A stretch of 6,672 nt of DNA from Deltaproteobacteria bacterium (GCA_011051075.1 DREN01000422.1:1-6672), one strand, 5' to 3'. Positions 1 to 5,711 are shown, numbered from the stretch's first letter. Numbers and translations are program-made. Notes: generated from the sequence alone by a model not told the origin.

Positions 1-732
1 CTTAGGGACTACATCAAGAGTGCCCTGGTTTATCCGGTCTTCCTGGTCCTTGTGGGGGGGGTATCCATAATCATCCTCCTGACCTTTGTCCTGCCAAAGT
101 TCTCCATTATTTTCTCCGATATGGGCCAGGCCATCCCCTTTACCACCCGGTTTCTGCTCCGGTTCAGCGAGCTTTTGAGGTCCTACTGGTGGGCCATCCT
201 CGGTTTACTGGGGATGGTCTTTTTCCTGATGAGGCGCTACCTTCAGACCCCGGCGGGCCGTCTGAAATTTGACAGGCGCAAGATGAACCTTCCCGTTGTG
301 GGAAACCTGGTCAGGAAGATCGAGGTGGCGCGCTTTGCCAGGACCCTGGGCACCCTTACAAAGAGCGGCGTACCGATCCTTCAGGCCCTCAGCCTGGTCA
401 AGGATATCATGGTGAACCAGGTCATTGCCCGGTCCATGGGGGAGATCTGCGAGAGGGTGAAGGAGGGAGAGAGGCTCTCCAGGCCCCTCAACGAGATGAA
501 GATCTTCCCATCATTAGCCGTTCAGATGATTACCGTGGGTGAGGAGACGGGCCGGCTGGACAGTATGCTCTTGCGGGTGGCTGAAAACTATGAGAAGATC
601 GTGAAGGATATGGTGAAGAGATTCGTAAGCCTTCTGGAACCGGCCATGATCCTGGCCATGGGCGTGGTCGTGGGTTTTATAGTCATATCGATGCTTATGG
701 CCATATTCAGCATGAACGAGATGCCTTTCTGA
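1..732 (+). CDS. gspF: Type II secretion system inner-membrane platform protein GspF (5'-truncated by window)
   Basis: This is the C-terminal 243 residues of GspF, the polytopic inner-membrane platform protein that contacts the GspE ATPase and GspL and is thought to couple ATP hydrolysis to pseudopilus assembly. The reading frame is open from base 1, so the start lies upstream; the family is about 400 residues, so roughly 160 are missing. Counting the first codon as residue 1, a membrane segment runs about 8-31 (ALVYPVFLVL onward, ending at VLPKF), a second about 63-77 after the SYWW motif, and a third about 214-236 near the C-terminus. Residues about 112-236 form the second T2SSF domain, with the typical FARTLGTLTKSGVPILQAL start and the VGEETGRLDSML motif. 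It is the first gene of the operon segment and is followed 11 bp later by gspG. PilC of type IV pili is homologous, but the following gspG-M genes settle the T2SS assignment. Confidence 0.96.
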   Translation, partial: LRDYIKSALVYPVFLVLVGGVSIIILLTFVLPKFSIIFSDMGQAIPFTTRFLLRFSELLRSYWWAILGLLGMVFFLMRRYLQTPAGRLKFDRRKMNLPVVGNLVRKIEVARFARTLGTLTKSGVPILQALSLVKDIMVNQVIARSMGEICERVKEGERLSRPLNEMKIFPSLAVQMITVGEETGRLDSMLLRVAENYEKIVKDMVKRFVSLLEPAMILAMGVVVGFIVISMLMAIFSMNEMPF

Positions 733-738
733 AAGGAG
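733..738 (+). promoter_or_regulatory. Ribosome binding site of gspG
   Basis: AAGGAG lies 5 nt before the gspG ATG at 744 and begins immediately after the gspF stop. It is the strongest Shine-Dalgarno sequence in the window, which fits the need to make the major pseudopilin in excess over its neighbours (inference). Confidence 0.75.
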
Positions 739-743
739 CGGTT

Positions 744-1184
744 ATGGAGAGACCTAAAGATAGGGAAAGGGGCTTTACACTCATTGAACTGTTGATCGTT
801 ATGGTTATCCTGGGTCTTCTGGCCGCCCTGGTGGGCCCCCGCATGTTCGGGAAGGTGGGAAAGTCCAAACAGAAGGCGGCCAAGGCCCAGATCGCCCTCT
901 TTGAAACGGCCCTGGATACCTACAGGCTGGACGTGGGCAAGTACCCCACAACGGATCAGGGGCTTGAGGCCTTGAGGACCCAGCCGGACGGGATCGAGAA
1001 CTGGGACGGGCCTTACCTTTCAAAGGAGATCCCCCTTGATCCCTGGGGCCATCCCTATGAGTACCGGTCGCCTGGGGAGCACGGGGACTTTGATATTATC
1101 TCCTACGGGGCTGACGGGAGCCAGGGAGGCGAAGGAGAGGACCTGGATATTGTGAGCTGGCAGGATATAGGGGCCCGGGAATGA
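744..1184 (+). CDS. gspG: Major pseudopilin GspG
   Basis: GspG (146 residues) is the main subunit of the periplasmic pseudopilus. The prepilin peptidase GspO/PilD should cut after Gly10 in RERG|FTLIELLIVMVILGLLAAL and N-methylate Phe11; the conserved +5 Glu is Glu15. The hydrophobic helix runs about 11-32. The globular part has GspG hallmarks: KYPTTDQGLEAL, then a Trp-Asp-Gly-Pro-Tyr-Leu segment, IPLDPWGHPYEYRSPG, and a C-terminal loop around residues 115-139 with DFDIISYGADG and a Gly/Asp/Glu-rich stretch ending in DLDI. This loop corresponds to the calcium-binding site known in the family, so the fold is probably calcium-stabilised (inference by motif). The ATG at 744 is preceded by a strong Shine-Dalgarno. 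The stop overlaps the gspH start in an ATGA arrangement. The length is usual for the family and nothing looks damaged. Confidence 0.97.
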   Translation: MERPKDRERGFTLIELLIVMVILGLLAALVGPRMFGKVGKSKQKAAKAQIALFETALDTYRLDVGKYPTTDQGLEALRTQPDGIENWDGPYLSKEIPLDPWGHPYEYRSPGEHGDFDIISYGADGSQGGEGEDLDIVSWQDIGARE

Positions 1185-1723
1185 GCCTGGCACCCGGAAT
1201 AAGAACCCCCGGGGGCTTCAGCCTCCTTGAGCTGATCGTGGTCCTGGTGATTATCGGGGTTGTGTCCGCCTTTGTGGGCCCCAAATTAGCGGGCTCCATG
1301 ACCAATATGAACCTGCGCACGGCCTCCAAGAGGGTTGCGGCCCTTCTAAGGTACGCGAGGAATCAGGCGGTTTCCTTCGGGACTGATTCAGTCGTCCACT
1401 TTGATTTTGAAAAAAACAGGATCTCCCTGACCTCTTTGAAGCCTCCCTCTGACGGCCCGGAGGCGGACAGCGAGGAAGGTCCTGATGGGACGGCTGAGCA
1501 CGGGAGGAGGCCCGAGACCTACCTGCTGCCGGACGGCGTCTATCTGAAGGAGGGTGTATTGGGGGAGGAGGAGACAGACTCGGGGATCTTTGAGATTACC
1601 TTCCTTCCCGACGGCGGGAGCAGCGGGGGTGAGGTGATCCTGATGAACCAGAGGGAGAGGGGCTATATTATCGCCGTTGATTTTATCACCGGGGTGGTGC
1701 GGGTGGGGCGCCATGAGACCTGA
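1181..1723 (+). CDS. gspH: Minor pseudopilin GspH
   Basis: GspH (180 residues) is a minor pseudopilin placed near the tip of the pseudopilus, thought to link the GspI-J-K tip complex to the GspG shaft. The predicted prepilin-peptidase cut is after Gly12 in TPGG|FSLLELIVVLVIIGVV, with the +5 Glu at Glu17. After the hydrophobic helix (about 13-33) comes the typical GspH/FimT segment: LRTASKRVAALLRYARNQAV, followed by beta-rich sequence. Residues about 88-113 form a low-complexity Pro/Asp/Glu/Gly stretch that looks like a flexible loop between beta strands. The C-terminus (ITFLPDGGSSGGEVIL, then a conserved-looking VDFITGVVRVG) is typical. The ATG at 1181 overlaps the gspG stop by 4 bp, so translation is probably coupled; the upstream Shine-Dalgarno is weak (AGGGG-like). 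Confidence is high for a minor pseudopilin of GspH type, based on order and motifs. Confidence 0.93.
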   Translation: MSLAPGIRTPGGFSLLELIVVLVIIGVVSAFVGPKLAGSMTNMNLRTASKRVAALLRYARNQAVSFGTDSVVHFDFEKNRISLTSLKPPSDGPEADSEEGPDGTAEHGRRPETYLLPDGVYLKEGVLGEEETDSGIFEITFLPDGGSSGGEVILMNQRERGYIIAVDFITGVVRVGRHET

Positions 1724-2120
1724 GAGGGGCTTTACCCTCATTGAAATTCTTGTTGCCATATCGGTCCTGGCCATATCCCTGGTAGTGATCCTCCAGCTCT
1801 TTTCCGGGGGTCTCAAGTCCGTCCGCCTTTCAAATCAGTACACCAGGGCCATCTTCTATGCGCGGGAGAAGATGGAGGAGCTTCTTTTGACCGAGGGGCT
1901 GGAGCCGGGAACCTTAGACGGTGGATCGGAGGATTCCCTGCGCTGGACGGCCCAGGTGGTACTGGTGGAACCGGACGAGGAGGATGGTCCCGAACTCCCC
2001 TTTGATACCCTAAAGATCACCCTCCAGGTTATGTGGGAGGAAGGAGAAAAAGAGAAACGCTTTCAGATAAGCACACTGAAGGTGGTGGAAAAGAGAGAGG
2101 ATGAAGAATTGCAGAGCTGA
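1713..2120 (+). CDS. gspI: Minor pseudopilin GspI
   Basis: GspI (135 residues from the ATG at 1713) is a minor pseudopilin that nucleates the GspI-J-K tip complex. The prepilin cut is predicted after Gly6 in MRPERG|FTLIEILVAISVLAISLVVI, with the +5 Glu at Glu11. Family features follow: YTRAIFYAREKMEELLL after the helix, and a C-terminal beta region with LRWTAQVVLVEP, LKITLQVMWEEGE and FQISTLKV. I chose the ATG at 1713, not an in-frame TTG at 1677, because 1713 gives the short leader normal for GspI and is preceded 4 nt upstream by a G-rich GGGTGGGG stretch that can pair as a Shine-Dalgarno. The gene overlaps gspH by 11 bp and gspJ by 20 bp, consistent with coupled translation of the tip-complex subunits. 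Confidence 0.93.
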   Translation: MRPERGFTLIEILVAISVLAISLVVILQLFSGGLKSVRLSNQYTRAIFYAREKMEELLLTEGLEPGTLDGGSEDSLRWTAQVVLVEPDEEDGPELPFDTLKITLQVMWEEGEKEKRFQISTLKVVEKREDEELQS

Positions 2121-2811
2121 GGAATCAGGGGCCGGAACAGGCTTTTTTCGTCAATCGTCAATCATCGATCATCGATCATCAATTGCAGGTTTTACGCTCC
2201 TTGAGCTCCTCATCTCCCTCTCCATTGTGGGACTGATCCTCATCATCGTTTTCGGGGCCCTCAGGATAGGGTCCAGGGCCTGGGAAAGGGGAGAGAGGGA
2301 TGTGGAGACCCACCAGAGGCAGCGTATCGTCCTGGAACTTATGGGGCAGCAGCTTGCCTCGGCCAGCCCGCAGGAAATCAGGGTTGGGGAAGAGAAGCCC
2401 TTTTATTTCAAAGGTGATGAGCGCTCAGTGGCCTTTACCTCACGCGTTGCGGTGCTGCCCACAAACAGGTTCGGCACGGTGTTTGTCCAGTACCAGGTGG
2501 GGGAGGCCGAGGGAGGGGAGGGGGAGAGCCTGAGTTTTTATGAGAAAAGAGCTCTTTTCTCAGGGGCCCCCAAGGGCATGGACGAGCCTGAAGAGGAGGA
2601 TTTCCTACTGCTGATCCCGTATATGGAGAGCCTGCGCTTTGAGTATCTGGGGCCCCCTGAAGGGGAGGAGGAAGACGCGCCCCAATGGCAGGAGGCCTGG
2701 GACCCTGAGACCGATAAGGGTCTCCCCCTGGGGGTAAGGGTCTCTCTTGTGGAAAAGGCCAATATGCCCCCCATGCGCATCCTTGCCCCCATTGCGGCAG
2801 AGACGGAGTGA
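2101..2811 (+). CDS. gspJ: Minor pseudopilin GspJ with extended leader
   Basis: GspJ (236 residues) is a minor pseudopilin of the GspI-J-K tip complex. The predicted prepilin-peptidase site is after Gly30 in SSIAG|FTLLELLISLSIVGLILIIVF, with the +5 Glu at Glu35. GspJ-type features follow: LRIGSRAWERGE after the helix, a beta-rich body, an acidic loop near residues 160-175, MESLRFEYLGP, a Trp-containing W-E-A-W segment and LPLGVRVSL near the end. The leader of 30 residues is longer than the 5-15 seen in the neighbouring pseudopilins. Its second half (SSIIDHRSSI) is encoded by a 7-bp imperfect tandem repeat at 2151-2185, next to a run of six T at 2143-2148. ATG 2101 is the first possible start after an in-frame TGA at 2077, and no later ATG, GTG or TTG occurs before the mature helix. 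A purine-rich AAGAGAGAGG directly abuts the ATG. Confidence 0.91.
   Translation: MKNCRAEESGAGTGFFRQSSIIDHRSSIAGFTLLELLISLSIVGLILIIVFGALRIGSRAWERGERDVETHQRQRIVLELMGQQLASASPQEIRVGEEKPFYFKGDERSVAFTSRVAVLPTNRFGTVFVQYQVGEAEGGEGESLSFYEKRALFSGAPKGMDEPEEEDFLLLIPYMESLRFEYLGPPEGEEEDAPQWQEAWDPETDKGLPLGVRVSLVEKANMPPMRILAPIAAETE
2151..2185 (+). repeat. Heptanucleotide imperfect tandem repeat within the gspJ leader
   Basis: Five consecutive 7-bp units read TCAATCG, TCAATCA, TCGATCA, TCGATCA and TCAATTG; the first four fit TC(A/G)ATC(A/G) and the last is degenerate. The stretch encodes part of the GspJ prepilin leader, upstream of the cleavage site, so its product is discarded from the mature pseudopilin. 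The unit length is not a multiple of three, so gain or loss of one copy would shift the frame relative to ATG 2101. Its composition differs from the GC-rich flanks. Confidence 0.85.
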
Positions 2812-3012
2812 GGGATCAGGGGAAATTCCAAATAAACGTGTCGGAACTTCTACAACTTATTGAAATTAAAGTGGTTTATTAAGTCTTAGCCTTTCTGGCG
2901 CATACATGGAATAATGTAGTGGTGGAATATTGGAATGTTGAAATTAGAAATTTGGCCTTCATCCTTTTGTGCTGCTGATGAACGTATTCAATTTTGGAGC
3001 GATCTCCCTAAT

Positions 3013-3025
3013 CCCGCCCTGCGGG
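3013..3025. repeat. Small hairpin in the gspJ-gspK spacer
   Basis: CCCGC at 3013-3017 and GCGGG at 3021-3025 form a 5-bp GC-only stem around a CCT loop. The following bases are ACTACTTTCC, with no T-run, so a factor-independent terminator is not supported. It lies inside the bracketed inverted-repeat region. Confidence 0.5.
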
Positions 3026-3049
3026 ACTACTTTCCAATTTCAAATTTCA

Positions 3050-3063
3050 AGCCGTGAACGGCT
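3050..3063. repeat. Small hairpin between inverted-repeat arms
   Basis: AGCCG at 3050-3054 pairs with CGGCT at 3059-3063 around a TGAA loop. It sits next to the right inverted-repeat arm (3066-3077). Palindromic cores flanked by AT-rich arms are common in repeated intergenic elements, but this single copy cannot prove that. Confidence 0.45.
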
Positions 3064-3100
3064 GCCAACATTCCAATTGTGAGAGATACGCACCAAGTTC

Positions 3101-3150
3101 GTGCTTGTAATTTGGGATGTGCCTGTGATTTGGTGCTTGTAATTTGGGAT
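3101..3150. repeat. 18-bp direct repeat with degenerate middle copy
   Basis: GTGCTTGTAATTTGGGAT occurs exactly at 3101-3118 and again at 3133-3150. Between them lies a shortened, degenerate copy, GTGCCTGTGATTTG (3119-3132), so the region is a three-unit tandem array with no spacers. It lies 40 bp upstream of the chosen gspK ATG. An open frame from 3079 into gspK happens to run through it, but repeat origin makes coding unlikely. Confidence 0.85.
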
Positions 3151-3164
3151 TTTGATAGCGGTAT

Positions 3165-3180
3165 GAACGGATGCCCGTTC
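3165..3180. repeat. Hairpin immediately upstream of gspK start
   Basis: GAACGG at 3165-3170 pairs perfectly with CCGTTC at 3175-3180 around an ATGC loop. It ends 9 nt before the gspK ATG at 3190, and begins 2 nt after an alternative ATG at 3163. In the mRNA it could affect ribosome access to gspK. No strong Shine-Dalgarno is visible for either start. Confidence 0.5.
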
Positions 3181-3189
3181 CTCAGGCTC

Positions 3190-4251
3190 ATGAGATCTAA
3201 GTCCGGCGTCAAGAATGAGAAGGGGATTGCCCTGTTCCTGGTCCTGTGGGTCCTGACCCTCCTTTCGGTCATAGTGGGGGAGTTCTGCTACTCCATGAGG
3301 ACAGAGGTGAACATAACCCGGAATTTCAAGATCCAGACCGAGGCCTACTATATCGCCCTGGCCGGTCTCAACAGGGCCGTTGGAGAAATAATGAAGGGCG
3401 TCCTGGCACCGGGGGGGCCTCCCGAGGAGATATTTCCGGGGGAAGAAGAGGAAGAGGAGGTCTCTCCCTGGCGGGTCAACACCCATATCCCGGCAGTGGT
3501 CTTTGGCAGCGGGGAGTTCAGGGTGAGCATCGGAAATGAGAGTGGAAAGATCGATCTCAACCGGGCAAACCGGGAGACCCTGATCATGCTCCTCAAGGGT
3601 TTTGACCTGGATCCATCGGAGGAGGACGTAATTGCCGATTCCATTCTGGACTGGCGGGACCCGAACAACCTGCACCGGGTAAACGGGGCAGAAGACGACT
3701 ATTACCAGTCTCTGCCCGAGCCCTACGAGTGCAAGGACGCCGACTTTGACACGGTGGAAGAGCTCCTCATGGTGAGGGGGGTGACTCCTGATATATTCTA
3801 CGGGGGCCTGAGGGACATGGTCACCGCGCACAGGGTGGAGAAATCGTCCGGGAGGACAAGGAGATCGAAGAGTAACACGGGCAAGATAAACCTGAACGCC
3901 GCGTCGGAAAAGATGCTTCTCACCCTTCCCCTCATTACAGAGGAGCTGGTTCAGGAGATCGTGGAGTACAGGAAGGAGTCCGATTTTGAGTCCCTCACCG
4001 ACGTGGCATCCGTTGTGGGTCCCCAGGTCTTTCAGGCCATCTCTCCCTTCATCACCCTGGAGATGTCCCCCTACTACACGGTGGTTTCAGAGGGGAGGGT
4101 GAAGGGGAGCCGTATACGTCGGGGGATGGAGGTATTCGTGGAGATAGGCAGTGGCCTGGAAAAGGGGTACCGTGTGCTTGAGTGGCGCGATCGTCTTCCC
4201 CGGCCGGCGGCAAAACCACCCTCTGATGGGGACCGGGATGTGGCCCCGTGA
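3190..4251 (+). CDS. gspK: Minor pseudopilin GspK (tip protein)
   Basis: GspK is the largest minor pseudopilin and caps the pseudopilus tip as part of the GspI-J-K complex. From ATG 3190 it has 353 residues, a normal length. The prepilin site is after Gly12 in KNEKG|IALFLVLWVLTLLSVIVGEF; the +5 position is Leu instead of Glu, which is normal for GspK. A Glu-only run at about residues 85-90 is followed by the body domain. Two DNA-helix-hairpin-like (SAM-like) motifs are visible: GKIDLNRANRETLIMLL from about residue 119 and GKINLNAASEKMLLTLP from about 231. Between them lie the GspK hallmarks DSILDWRDPNN, the NGAEDDYY segment, PEPYEC and VEELLMVRGVT. The start is uncertain: in-frame ATGs at 3163 and 3079 also exist. 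I chose 3190 because it gives a 12-residue leader like those of GspG and GspH and avoids the repeat region upstream. Confidence 0.93.
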   Translation: MRSKSGVKNEKGIALFLVLWVLTLLSVIVGEFCYSMRTEVNITRNFKIQTEAYYIALAGLNRAVGEIMKGVLAPGGPPEEIFPGEEEEEEVSPWRVNTHIPAVVFGSGEFRVSIGNESGKIDLNRANRETLIMLLKGFDLDPSEEDVIADSILDWRDPNNLHRVNGAEDDYYQSLPEPYECKDADFDTVEELLMVRGVTPDIFYGGLRDMVTAHRVEKSSGRTRRSKSNTGKINLNAASEKMLLTLPLITEELVQEIVEYRKESDFESLTDVASVVGPQVFQAISPFITLEMSPYYTVVSEGRVKGSRIRRGMEVFVEIGSGLEKGYRVLEWRDRLPRPAAKPPSDGDRDVAP

Positions 4252-4300
4252 GTCGGGTCTTGTTCCTTCGCAGGTTTTTTAATTGTAATTGTGCGTGGTT

Positions 4301-4313
4301 CCGGATCATCCGG
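4301..4313. repeat. Hairpin just upstream of the gspL ribosome binding site
   Basis: CCGGA at 4301-4305 pairs with TCCGG at 4309-4313 around TCA. It ends 3 nt before the GGAG at 4317-4320 that probably serves gspL. There is no T-run after it, so it is not a terminator; a role in setting gspL translation is possible but untested. Confidence 0.5.
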
Positions 4314-4316
4314 ACT

Positions 4317-4320
4317 GGAG
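4317..4320 (+). promoter_or_regulatory. Probable ribosome binding site of gspL
   Basis: GGAG lies 7 nt before the TTG at 4328. It decides the start of gspL, since the earlier in-frame TTG (4289) and GTG (4295) follow an AT-rich stretch (T-run 4275-4280, AATTGTAATTGTG) without a Shine-Dalgarno. Confidence 0.6.
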
Positions 4321-4327
4321 ACGGCAT

Positions 4328-5707
4328 TTGGCTTTTCAGACAGGCTTAGGCATCGATATCGGTCATCTTTCCGTTGCCGTGGCCCACACCCGGGGCTCGG
4401 TCAGGAAGGTGCGGCTCGGGGCCCACAGGGTCTATCCCCTTGATGGAGAGGGGCCCCCGGAAGAGAAGGCGGGCCTGATCGGGGATATGGCAGCTGATTT
4501 CATGAAGGAGAACCGGTTATCGCCCACAGGTGTGTTTGTTGGCATACCCCGCGATCGGGTGATTGTGAGGTACGTGGAGCTTCCCCTTGCCGTAAGGGAA
4601 AATCTCCGTGACGCCCTCGGGTATGAGATGGAGAAGTACGTGCCCTTTTCCCGGGATGAGGTCTATTTTGATTTTCAGGTCCTGAAAGAGGATAAGGAAG
4701 CGGGTACCATGCGGGTGCTGCTCGTGGCTGTCAGGCAATCTTCCGTTGCGCCCTACTTCGCCCTTACAGAGAGGCTCGGGGTCAAGCTGTCCGGTATTGA
4801 GATCAGTTCAACGGCCATTGCCAACTACCTGAACCATGCCCGGGACAACGCTGGAGACGAACCCAGGGCCTTTCTTTTTCTGCGGCATGACCGTCTGGAG
4901 TTGGGCCTGCTCAAGGGGAATCGGCTCACTTACTCCAGGGTTTTAAAGGGCCGGGGAGCCGGTAGTGAAGAACGGGACCTTATTTCAGAGGGTCTGAACA
5001 TCCTGAAAAGGGTCAGGGGGGATGGGCAGGCGAGACTCAGAACCTTCCTGTGCGTCTCTGAGTCAGAATCTGACATGGTTGAGCTTTTCAGGGAGGATGA
5101 AGACCTTGAGGTCTGCCTCCCGGACCTCTCCGGTGCCGGGCTCCCAACCCCTGCCATGATTCCTGCCTGGGGCCTGGCCCTTAAAGGGGTGGTGAACCTC
5201 CCCATGGAGATAAATCTCCTGCCCCAGGGCCTGCGGAAGAGACCGAGCAAGATCGGCTATTACAGCATGTTTTTTTTAGGGGCCATGGTGGTCCTGACGG
5301 CCGGGGCCTGGGCCGGCGGCACTGTCTTCAGGCATGAACAGACCGTGGATCGGCTGGACGGGGAACTGAAAAAACTCACCGGAGAGGCGGTCAAGATAGA
5401 CCAGAGCAGAAAGGTCTGTGAGCGGCTGACAAAACGAATAGACTATCTCAACAGCCTTCGCCAGGGGGGAAGCCCCGTGCTCAGCGTAATAAAGGAGCTG
5501 AGCCAGAGGATCCCCAAGACGGCCTGGGTCAGCAGTCTTACCTTTTCGGAAAAGGGGCTTGAGCTTGAGGGACAGGCATCTTCTGCCTCGGAACTCATCT
5601 CCCTCCTGGATGCCTCTCCCCTGTTTCACGACGTGGTCTTTCTCTCGGCCATTACAAAGACGAGAGACGGGAAAGAGAGATTTCGAATAGGACTTAAATT
5701 AGGTTAA
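4328..5707 (+). CDS. gspL: T2SS inner-membrane assembly protein GspL (PilM-like plus PilN-like)
   Basis: GspL recruits the GspE ATPase to the inner membrane and pairs with GspM. From TTG 4328 the product has 459 residues. The N-terminal cytoplasmic part (about 1-290) is an actin-like ATPase-fold domain of PilM type: GLGIDIG at residues 6-12, VFVGIPRDRVIVRYVELPL, an EKYVPFSRDEVYFDFQVL segment, and a second-subdomain SGIEISSTAIANYL stretch. Residues 293-299 read MEINLLP, the motif that begins PilN proteins. One membrane helix follows (about 311-334), then a coiled-coil linker (about 336-385) and a periplasmic ferredoxin-like domain (about 390-459, with LSQRIPKTAWVSSLTF and LELEGQASSASELISLL). 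It is therefore one polypeptide equivalent to PilM fused to PilN, as is known for GspL. A longer reading from TTG 4289 would add 13 residues. gspM begins 4 bp after the stop. Confidence 0.9.
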   Translation: MAFQTGLGIDIGHLSVAVAHTRGSVRKVRLGAHRVYPLDGEGPPEEKAGLIGDMAADFMKENRLSPTGVFVGIPRDRVIVRYVELPLAVRENLRDALGYEMEKYVPFSRDEVYFDFQVLKEDKEAGTMRVLLVAVRQSSVAPYFALTERLGVKLSGIEISSTAIANYLNHARDNAGDEPRAFLFLRHDRLELGLLKGNRLTYSRVLKGRGAGSEERDLISEGLNILKRVRGDGQARLRTFLCVSESESDMVELFREDEDLEVCLPDLSGAGLPTPAMIPAWGLALKGVVNLPMEINLLPQGLRKRPSKIGYYSMFFLGAMVVLTAGAWAGGTVFRHEQTVDRLDGELKKLTGEAVKIDQSRKVCERLTKRIDYLNSLRQGGSPVLSVIKELSQRIPKTAWVSSLTFSEKGLELEGQASSASELISLLDASPLFHDVVFLSAITKTRDGKERFRIGLKLG

Positions 5708-5711
5708 TCCG

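Larger units (their letters stand above)
2929..3077. repeat. Inverted repeat pair in the gspJ-gspK spacer
   Basis: ATTGGAATGTTG at 2929-2940 is exactly repeated in inverted orientation at 3066-3077 (CAACATTCCAAT). Just inside, TGAAATTAGAAATTTGG at 2939-2955 is imperfectly matched by the reverse complement of the AATTTC-rich stretch at about 3034-3049. The two arms therefore bracket about 125 bp. Such an arrangement could be the ends of a small non-autonomous element or a long-range stem in the transcript; the sequence alone does not decide. Confidence 0.6.
2812..3189. other. AT-rich, repeat-bearing spacer between gspJ and gspK, no gene recognised
   Basis: About 380 bp separate the gspJ stop from my chosen gspK start, in an operon whose other junctions are overlaps or gaps of at most 76 bp. 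GC over 2821-3180 is about 41% by hand count, against about 55-58% in neighbouring coding lines. No frame gives a convincing protein; a reverse reading frame running in from gspK is a shadow. The spacer holds a 12-bp inverted repeat pair (2929-2940 and 3066-3077), three short hairpins and an 18-bp direct repeat (3101-3150). I see no convincing sigma-70 promoter and no terminator with a U-tract. It most resembles inserted or decayed repeat sequence (inference). Confidence 0.7.

Noticed and set aside
1677..1712. Earlier TTG start for gspI
   Set aside because: It would add 12 residues (with Trp and Cys) before a perfectly normal short prepilin leader; ATG 1713 has a better upstream purine stretch.
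1388..1816. Minus-strand open frame (142 residues) opposite gspH/gspI
   Set aside because: It spans the junction of two well-supported plus-strand genes and has no recognisable motif.
2300..2533. Plus-strand open frame of 77 residues inside gspJ
   Set aside because: Out-of-frame shadow of gspJ with Arg/Pro/Ser-rich composition.
2860..2966. TTGAAA boxes (2860-2865 and 2938-2943) as -35 elements of a promoter for gspK
   Set aside because: No acceptable -10 hexamer at 16-18 bp spacing from either; AT-rich sequence gives such boxes by chance.
3013..3030. GC-rich hairpin as a transcription terminator after gspJ
   Set aside because: The stem is only 5 bp and is not followed by a T-run; it also lies about 200 bp past the gspJ stop within the operon.
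3074..3085. CAATTGTGAGAG as a lac-type or similar operator half-site
   Set aside because: Only a partial match, with no symmetric second half and no regulator gene in view.
3040..3831. Long minus-strand open frame (263 residues) opposite gspK
   Set aside because: It is antisense to a clearly recognisable GspK and its composition (Pro, His, Leu-rich, no domain motif) is that of a shadow frame.
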